Origin: Aegilops tauschii subsp. strangulata
Lineage: Eukaryota; Streptophyta; Magnoliopsida; Poales; Poaceae
Assembly: GCF_002575655.3 (NCBI RefSeq)
Contig: NC_053037.3
Coordinates: 322,489,294 to 322,553,293 of the forward strand
Length of the DNA stretch: 64,000 bases
Reading direction: 5' to 3'
The position numbers and the translations under genes were made by a program. Below the pieces are notes generated by a model. It saw only the letters and a program-made list of their open reading frames with translations, was not told the DNA's origin and searched no databases. This document shows, one piece after another, positions 57,816 through 64,000 of the stretch (position 1 is its first letter; each line of letters opens with the position of its first letter).

Positions 57816-59195
57816 TGATACGTCTCCATCGTATCTACTTTTCCAAACTCTTTTGCCCTTGTTTTGGACCCTAATTTGCATGATTTGAACGGAACTAACC
57901 CGGACTGACGTTGTTTTCAGCAGAATTGCCATGGTGTTATTTTTGTGTAGAAATAAAAGTTCTCGGAATGACCTGAAACTTCACGGAGATCATTTTTGGA
58001 ATAAATAAAAATTATTGAAGAATCAACCGAAGGGGACCCACACCCTGTCCACAAGGGTGGAGGGCGCGCCCTTTGGTCTTGTGGGTCCCACAGGACTCCA
58101 CAGACCTCAACTCCAACTCCATATATTCACGTTCGGGGAGAAAAAACAAGGAGAATGATTCATCGCGTTTTACGATACGAAGCCGCCGCCACCTTCTGTT
58201 CTTCCTCGGGAGGGCAGATCTGGACTCTGTTTTGGGCTCCAGAGAGGAGAAATTGTCGCCATCGTCATCATCAACCATCCTCCATCACCAGTTTCATGAT
58301 GCTCACCGCCGTGTGTGAGTAATCCCATTGTAGGCTTGCTGGACGGTGATGGGTTGGATGAGATTTACCATGTAATCGAGTTAGTTTTGTTAGGGTTTGA
58401 TCCCTAGTATCCACTATGTTCTAAGATTGATGTTGCTATGACTTTGCTATGCTTAATGCTTGTCACTAGGGCCCGAGTGCCATGATTTCAGATTTGAACC
58501 TATTGTTTTTTCATGAATATATTTGTGTTCTTGATCCTATCTTGCAAGTTATAGTTACCTACTACGTGTTATGATACGGCAACCCCGGAGTGACAATAGT
58601 CGGGACACTTCCCGGTGATGACCGTAGCTTGAGGAGTTCATGTATTGACTAAGTGCTAATGCTTTGGTCCGGTACTCTATTAAAAGGAGGTCTTAATACC
58701 CCTTAGTTTCCAATAGGACCCCGCTGCCACGGGAGGGTAGGACAAAAGATGGCATGCAAGTTCTTTTCCATAAGCACGTATGACTATATTCGGAATACAT
58801 GCCTATATTATATTAATGAATTGGAGCTAGTTCTGTGTCACCTTATGTTATAACTGTTGCATGATGAATGCCATCCGACATATATATCCATCATTGATCC
58901 ATTGCCTACGAGCTCATTTCATATTGATCTTTGCTAAGTTACTTTTCCGTTGCCACTGTTACGATTGCTACAAAACTGCTACTATTACTTTTGCCACTGT
59001 TACCATTACTTCCATACTACTTTGCTACTAAATACTTTGTTGCAGATATTAAGTCTTTCAGGTGTGGTTGAATTGACAACTCAACTGCTAATACTTGAGA
59101 ATATTCTTTGGCTCCCCTTGTGTCAAATCAATAAATTTTGGTTGAATACTTTACCCTCGAAAACTGTTGCAAACCCCTATACTTGTGGGTTTTCA
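57816..59195 (+). repeat. 3' LTR of the Athila-type element
   Basis: 1,380 bp from TGATACGTCTCCATCGTATC to gtgggttttca. It is intact and serves as the empty-site reference for the CACTA insertion in the 5' LTR. The right target duplication gtggg is 59196-59200. Confidence 0.93.
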
Positions 59196-59461
59196 GTGGG
59201 TCCCCTCTGGTATTTTCTTCGCCCAATATTTTTTATATATTCGAAAATAATTCTCCGTAAATTTTAGGACTTTTGGAGTTGGGCAGAATAGGTCTCTCGG
59301 ATTTGCTCCTTTCCGGTCTAGAATTCCAGTTGTCGGCATTCTCCCTCTTCATTTAAACCTTGTAAAATAAGAGAGAAAAGGCATAAGTATTGTACCAAAA
59401 TATAACATCCCATAATGCAATAAATATCAATATAAAAGCATGATGCGAAATGGACGTATCA
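59196..59461 (-). repeat. Athila-type LTR, right part (start)
   Basis: On the minus strand it starts TGATACGTCCATTTCGCATC at 59461 and continues at 18843 after removal of the inserted element. It is preceded on the minus strand by taagcttaggggagt, a polypurine tract (59462-59476). Confidence 0.85.
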
Positions 59462-60817
59462 ACTCCCCTAAGCTTAGAGCTCGCTTGTCCTCAAACGAAA
59501 GCCTAAATCGATAATCATGTCCACATGTTTAGAGATACAGGTGTCGATAAAATAAAATACGAACACGAGGACATCATGATCATCTTTAGAACAAGAGCAT
59601 ATATTGTCATATAATTTCTTATGCTAAAGTAATAATTCGTTCACAAGGTAAAGTATGAATCAGAAACTTTATTAAAAACTAACAAACTATGATCTCAGTC
59701 ATTGAAGCAATCGCAATTTATCATAATGTTGGAAAGAGTTAATGTAAGAGCTTTTGTATAGCAAGTCCACATAGTCAACCATCTTTTAGTCTTTCACAAT
59801 TGCTAACACTCATGCGATATTTATGGGTTCAAAGCCTCAGTCGGACACAGAGAAAGATAGGGGCTTATAGTTTCGCCTCCCAACCTTTTACCTCAAGGGT
59901 AATGTCAACAATAATACTTTATGATAACCTACATCCGAGTGGATATATATATATCTGGATCTTCCCCAACATAGTGCTTGCCAAAAAGAAAAAGTGTAAA
60001 AAGGAAAGGTGAAGATCACCATGACTCTTGTATAGAGGTACAGGGTAAAAGTATAAGATAGGTCCTTCGTAGAGGGAAGCAGAGGTTGTCATGCGCTTTC
60101 ATGGTTGGATGCACAAAATCTTAGTGCAAGAGAACGTCACTTTATATTGCCGCTTGTGATAAAGAACTTTATTATGTAGTCCGTCACTTTTATTTCTTCC
60201 ATATCACAAGTTCGTATAAAGCTTATTTTCTTCACAGTAAAAGATCATACATATTCAGAGAGCAATTTTTATTGCTTGCACCGATGACAACTTACTTGAA
60301 GGATCTTACTCAATCCACAGGTAGGTATGGTGGACTCTCATGGCAAAACTGGTTTAAGGGATGTTTGGTTGCACAAGTAGTATCTCTACTTGGTGCAAAA
60401 GATTCGGCTAGCATAGGAGGGAAAGCAAGCTCAACATGTTGGAGGATCCATGGCAATATAACTTCTATTCGAATATAGGAATACATAACACATTATGTTG
60501 TCTTCCTTGTCCAACATCAACCTTTTAGCATGTAATATTTTAATGAGTGCTCACAATCAGAAAAGATGTCCAAGATAGTATATTTATATGCAAAACCTCT
60601 CTTTCTTTATTACTTCCTATTAATTGCACCAATGACCAAAACTATGTTTGTCAACTCCCAACAAATTTCATGCGACATACTTCTTATATGTGTAGTTATC
60701 ACTCTCCATAAGATCATTATATAATATTTTTATTTCTTTTATTCTTTTTTTTTTCTCAAGATCATAGCAAGAAAGCAAAGACCTCAACTCAAAACTACTC
60801 TTTATTATATAACTCAC
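59462..60817 (-). mobile_element. 3' interior of a minus-strand Athila-type element
   Basis: From the polypurine tract rightward there is AT-rich non-coding DNA of the kind found at the 3' end of these elements (gtttgaggacaagcgagctc on the minus strand at 59475-59500). No ORF. It is truncated at 60817 by the insertion of the next Gypsy element. Confidence 0.65.
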
Positions 60818-61729
60818 TGTCGTGGGAAACCACGGCCACCTATGGGGCCAAGAGCCCCTTTTGGTTCGACAGGGGGATGGGCACTTGCACAAAGAGCGGA
60901 GAAGCATAACACAACACGGCAGAGATCACACTGGCAGTTTTTACCCAGGTTCAGGCCGCCGCAAGGTGTAAAACCCTACTCCTGCTTTGGTGGATTGATG
61001 GTGGAAAGTGGTGGTGAAGCGCAGCGCTCTTGCCCGGCAAGGTTGTCTCGGGGCGAGAGGAGCTATGCGCGTATGAGTGTGAGGGGGTCCAAATCAGCCA
61101 ACCAACCCCTTCTACGGTCGCCATGAGCCTCCTTTTATAGATCAAGGGGTTAGTGGCAAATCAGTCTTTATGTACTGATTAGATAGCAAACAGTGTGATC
61201 ATACCTAACTCTACAGGCTAACAGAGCGCATTAAATGCGCCGCTCAATTGACATCACAGCTTGCCCGGCAGGCCCTGTCAGGCTGTTTTGCTAGCTTCGC
61301 GCCTGCTTGCTTGACACGTCTCAAGACAGGTGACGCTTGAAGGTATTTTCTGTAGGAAGTGGCTGCCATTTGGAAAATGGCAGTCACATAGTCACTTTGG
61401 AGCTTGACACCGCACTGATCGACGACGTGCATCGCGATGAGGTGGTGTAGTGGAGTAGTTTGCCTCCGTAAGCCCCGGCAGGCCTGCTAGGACGTTCTGG
61501 CAACTTGCTTCCGGGGGTAAACCCAACCTTACCAAGCATGCCTGCCCGGCAAGGGAGGTCCTTCCCGTAGCAATATCTTGCTTCCTCCGCCTTGTCTTGG
61601 TCTTCTTGATCTGCACTTTGGTCCTTCAAAGAATTGGTCTCTCATGCCTCGATCTGATCTGGTGCTGTAGTCTTGTTCTTGCACCTGTGCACAGTCTGGG
61701 CAACGGACCCGGGGTTTGTTGCACTGACA
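60818..61729 (-). repeat. 3' LTR of a minus-strand Gypsy element (possibly Tat lineage)
   Basis: On the minus strand it starts TGTCAGTGCAACAAACC at 61729 and ends CCACGACA at 60818 (912 bp). The termini TGTC...GACA are inverted repeats. A TATA box (ctataaaagg, minus strand, 61131-61140) lies in the expected place. A polypurine tract, CCCGGGGGCTCC, adjoins at 61730-61741. The left flank is ctcac (60813-60817). Confidence 0.8.
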
Positions 61730-62138
61730 GGAGCCCCCGGGCCTGGCCCGAACATGCTGCCGGGCGTCGTCGGGGTAGGCCCTAACCAGTGCACAGGCAG
61801 GGGCGTGGAGGTGGCTGGCCCCTTGAGATCTTCTTTGCTTCTTCATTAACTTGAGCTTGGGTCAGTTCCGTGTTCTCCCGTGCCTCGCGTAACGCCAATC
61901 GCGGTGGGGCCATGCTTGTAATGGCCCGTGAATGACTTTAACGCATGGGCGAGTAATTGCCAATTCACTCTTCCCACCACGCCCTTATCCTTAGCCACGT
62001 ATGGTGCATGCATCAAGTGGGGTAGGTAAGGGACGCGCGTGGTGCGGGAGAGCATCAAGGCGGGGCCCCGGTCTTCATAGGTTGGTGGAGGAGGACGGTG
62101 GTTACCCGCCAAGGGATCGGCTCCCTCCCCCGCCCCGC

Positions 62139-62147
62139 ATATAAAAG
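62139..62147 (+). promoter_or_regulatory. TATA box of an antisense unit
   Basis: atataaaag follows a C-rich tract (ctccctcccccgccccgc) and precedes a pyrimidine-rich leader (cttctcctccatcttctac). This is an arrangement seen in plant promoters. Confidence 0.5.
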
Positions 62148-62218
62148 GAGAGGCGGGGGAGGAGCGGAGGCATTCGTCCTCACATTACTTCTCCTCCATC
62201 TTCTACTTTTCGCTGGGT

Positions 62219-62956
62219 ATGCTGAAAGGGAGAGCCCGGGGCCACGCCCTGGGCCCTAGTTCCGAGTTGATGATGCCAAATTCTTGTGCTGATGCTTGGG
62301 AAGTGAGTCTGGTCCAGGCCCATGGGAGGCGTGGTTACGCCTTTGTCGGGGCGAGGTTCCTTCTCATCTTCTCGCAACCCTCGAGAGGGTGCGCGTGCGG
62401 CATGGCGGTAGCACCAGAGGTGGTGACTCTGGTGCGCTTGTCGCCGGGCCGCCCGAGGCTTCCATTCTAGTGAGAGGCAATGCAAGTGACACCACGCCGA
62501 GTTTCGTAACAAACGCAAGGCGTGGTAGTCGACCGTGGTCCATTCCTCCTTCTCTCGTGGCGCCGGGGGGAGCTCGCTGAATGGGTTCGCCATTGGCAAG
62601 GCCGGACCTGACCTCCCTGGGCATCACCCTCTCGGGGCGTGGGAGGGCTCTTTGTTCCCACACATGCTTCCTTAATGTGCGGTGGCTCCTGAAATTTGGG
62701 CCGTCGGGGACGACCATGGTCTCTGTGGGATTACCCAGAGAGCATGGCGCTCGATTTGGTTGTCGTGACGGGGTCTTCGGGCGGCAGCGCTACGGAAGGC
62801 GGCGGCAACCCACGACACGTCAAGAACGTGGACGACCGTTCCGACGAGTCGTGTTTGCCTGTGACTCCGCCTCTCCTAGCTGGGCCTCCGGCAGCGTCAC
62901 CATCCGCACCTGCCCTCCGGTTTCTTCCTCCTAGCTGGGAAGCGACGCCACCCTAA
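62219..62956 (+). pseudogene. Antisense ORF remnants in the Gypsy element 3' region
   Basis: The first ATG after the TATA box (62219) opens 83 codons (MLKGRARGHALGPSSELMMP). Other open segments are 62581-62934 and 62696-62956 (DESCLPVTPPLLAGPPAASP, Pro/Ser-rich). The frames do not join without frameshifts, so the unit looks degenerate. An AT-rich tail with tattaatgaaaaag near 63172 resembles a 3' untranslated region. I recognise no domain. Antisense ORFs are known in some Tat-lineage elements, which is the basis of this call. Confidence 0.35.
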
Positions 62957-63238
62957 TCCTGGGGAGGTGATGAATCCCAGCCAGACCCTCGCTCCGCCTT
63001 CTTCTTCTCTACCTGTAGTTTCGAAGAAGGAGAGGAAAAAGTGAAGGCATCACTGGCATTTTATCTTTTCTTAATCTCAAACCTGTAGGCCTTTGCCAAA
63101 TTTTAGTTCAAATAATGTGATCTCTTGAATCCATGTTTGTGTCATGTAAGGTCTATACTTGTTTAATCAACATATTAATGAAAAAGATGAACCTTCTCGG
63201 GAACTCGTGCATGTATATGTCCATGCAGAGGTGGGATG

Positions 63239-64000
63239 TGCTACCTCTTGAGCTTGCGTTGGTTTTTCCCTTGAAGAGGAAAGGGTGATGCAACAAAGTA
63301 GCGTAAGTATTTCCCTCGGTTTTGAGAACCAAGGTATCAATCCAGTAGGAGACAACACGCAAGCCACCGAATACCTGCACAAACAAACACCAACCTTGCA
63401 CCCAACGCGATAAAGGGGTTGTCAATCCCTTCGCGGTTATTTGCAACGTGAGATCTGATAGAGATGGATAAACGGTAAAGTAATATTTTTGGTATTTTTG
63501 GTTTATGGAACGGAAAGTAAAAGATTGCAAAATAAGGGAACGACAACAGAAATTGGAAAGTTGACAGAAAACTAATATGTTGTAAAATAGACCCGGGGGC
63601 CATAGGTTACACTAGAGGCTTCTATCAAGATAGAAAATATTATGGTGGGTGAACAAATTACTGCCGATCAATTGATAGAAAAGCACAAAGTTATACCGAT
63701 ATCTAAGGCAATGATCATGAATATAGGCATCACGTCCGTGTCAAGTAGATCGAAACGATTCTACATCTACTACTATTACTCCACACATCGACCGCTATCC
63801 ATCATGCATCTAGACTATTAAGTTCATAAATAACGGAGTAACGCATTAAGCAAGATGACATGATGTATAGGAATTAAGTCAAGCAATATGATGAAAACCC
63901 CATCTTTTTATCCTCGATGGCAACAATACAATACGTGCCTTGCTGCCCCTGCTGTCACTGAGAAAGGACACCACAAGATTGAACCCAAAGCTAAACCATT
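63239..64000 (-). repeat. Minus-strand Athila/Sabrina-like LTR, cut by right window edge
   Basis: The left terminus on the plus strand is tgctacctcttgagc, i.e. the LTR ends ...GAGGTAGCA on the minus strand. To its left there is no primer site, so this is a 3' LTR or a solo LTR inserted after ggatg (63234-63238). The rest leaves the window. The text (ccctcggttttgagaacc, ggtatcaatccagtagg) is typical of a high-copy Triticeae LTR. Confidence 0.7.

Larger units (their letters stand above)
18844..59195 (+). mobile_element. Athila-type non-autonomous LTR retrotransposon (host of the CACTA element)
   Basis: Both LTRs are about 1.38 kb (18844-19605 plus 47347-47961, and 57816-59195), and the element is flanked by the perfect 5-bp duplication gtggg (18839-18843, 59196-59200). 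A tRNA-Asp-type primer site, Gag and protease remnants, an ATHILA ORF1-like ORF and a polypurine tract are present. Reverse transcriptase and integrase are absent. Without the CACTA element (27.7 kb) and solo LTR (3.2 kb) the element would be about 9.4 kb. The first 200 bases of the two LTRs differ by roughly 5 percent by eye, so it is older than the chromovirus at the left edge. Confidence 0.93.
61730..63238 (-). mobile_element. 3' internal region of the minus-strand Gypsy element
   Basis: It starts at the polypurine tract. It has no gag or pol ORF on the minus strand, but its plus strand looks like a transcription unit (listed separately). Some Tat-lineage plant elements carry an antisense ORF in this position. 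It is cut at 63238 by the next LTR. Confidence 0.55.

Overview
The window is intergenic DNA from a large, repeat-rich grass genome, most likely a Triticeae species (wheat, Aegilops or barley relatives). This rests on the type of repeats seen: Athila-type and chromovirus Gypsy LTRs, a very large CACTA transposon, and MITEs. Nearly every base can be assigned to nested transposable elements. I see no convincing single-copy host gene, rRNA, tRNA or CRISPR array. All names and lineages were assigned by eye, without a database.

Left part (1-13,022). A minus-strand Gypsy chromovirus fills 1-8,588. It has a 2.76 kb 5' LTR, a tRNA-Met-type primer site, an extra ORF before gag, and a gag-pol ORF broken by one stop codon; its 3' LTR runs off the left edge. 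Next come a piece of another Gypsy LTR (8,589-11,101) and the 3' end plus 3' LTR of a plus-strand Athila-type element (to 13,022).

Middle (13,023-60,817) is a Russian doll. The outermost layer is a minus-strand Athila-type element whose LTR is split between 17,837-18,843 and 59,196-59,461; a 5'-truncated LINE (13,572-16,958, 12-bp TSD) interrupts its gag-like ORF. Inserted in that LTR is a plus-strand Athila-type element at 18,844-59,195 (TSD GTGGG). Its 5' LTR holds a 27.7-kb CACTA transposon (19,606-47,343, TSD TAT), and its interior holds a 3.17-kb solo LTR (52,953-56,125, TSD ACGAT) related to the LTR of the leftmost element.

The CACTA element carries a TNP2-type transposase gene on the plus strand with one nonsense codon. 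On the minus strand it carries a Transposase_24/TnpA-like gene with tandemly amplified exon blocks, a two-exon GRF zinc-finger ORF convergent to the transposase, and an acidic protein with 30-residue repeats. It also hosts MITEs, a short retroposon, a long inverted repeat and large subterminal repeat arrays.

Right part (59,462-64,000). The 3' interior of a minus-strand Athila-type element is cut by the 3' LTR and polypurine tract of a minus-strand Gypsy element (60,818-63,238), which contains an antisense TATA-driven unit. A further minus-strand LTR starts at 63,239 and leaves the window.

The most interesting items are the accessory ORFs in the CACTA element, its amplified exons, the pre-gag ORF of the chromovirus, the antisense unit near 62.1-63.2 kb, and the insertion order readable from target-site duplications and empty-site comparisons.
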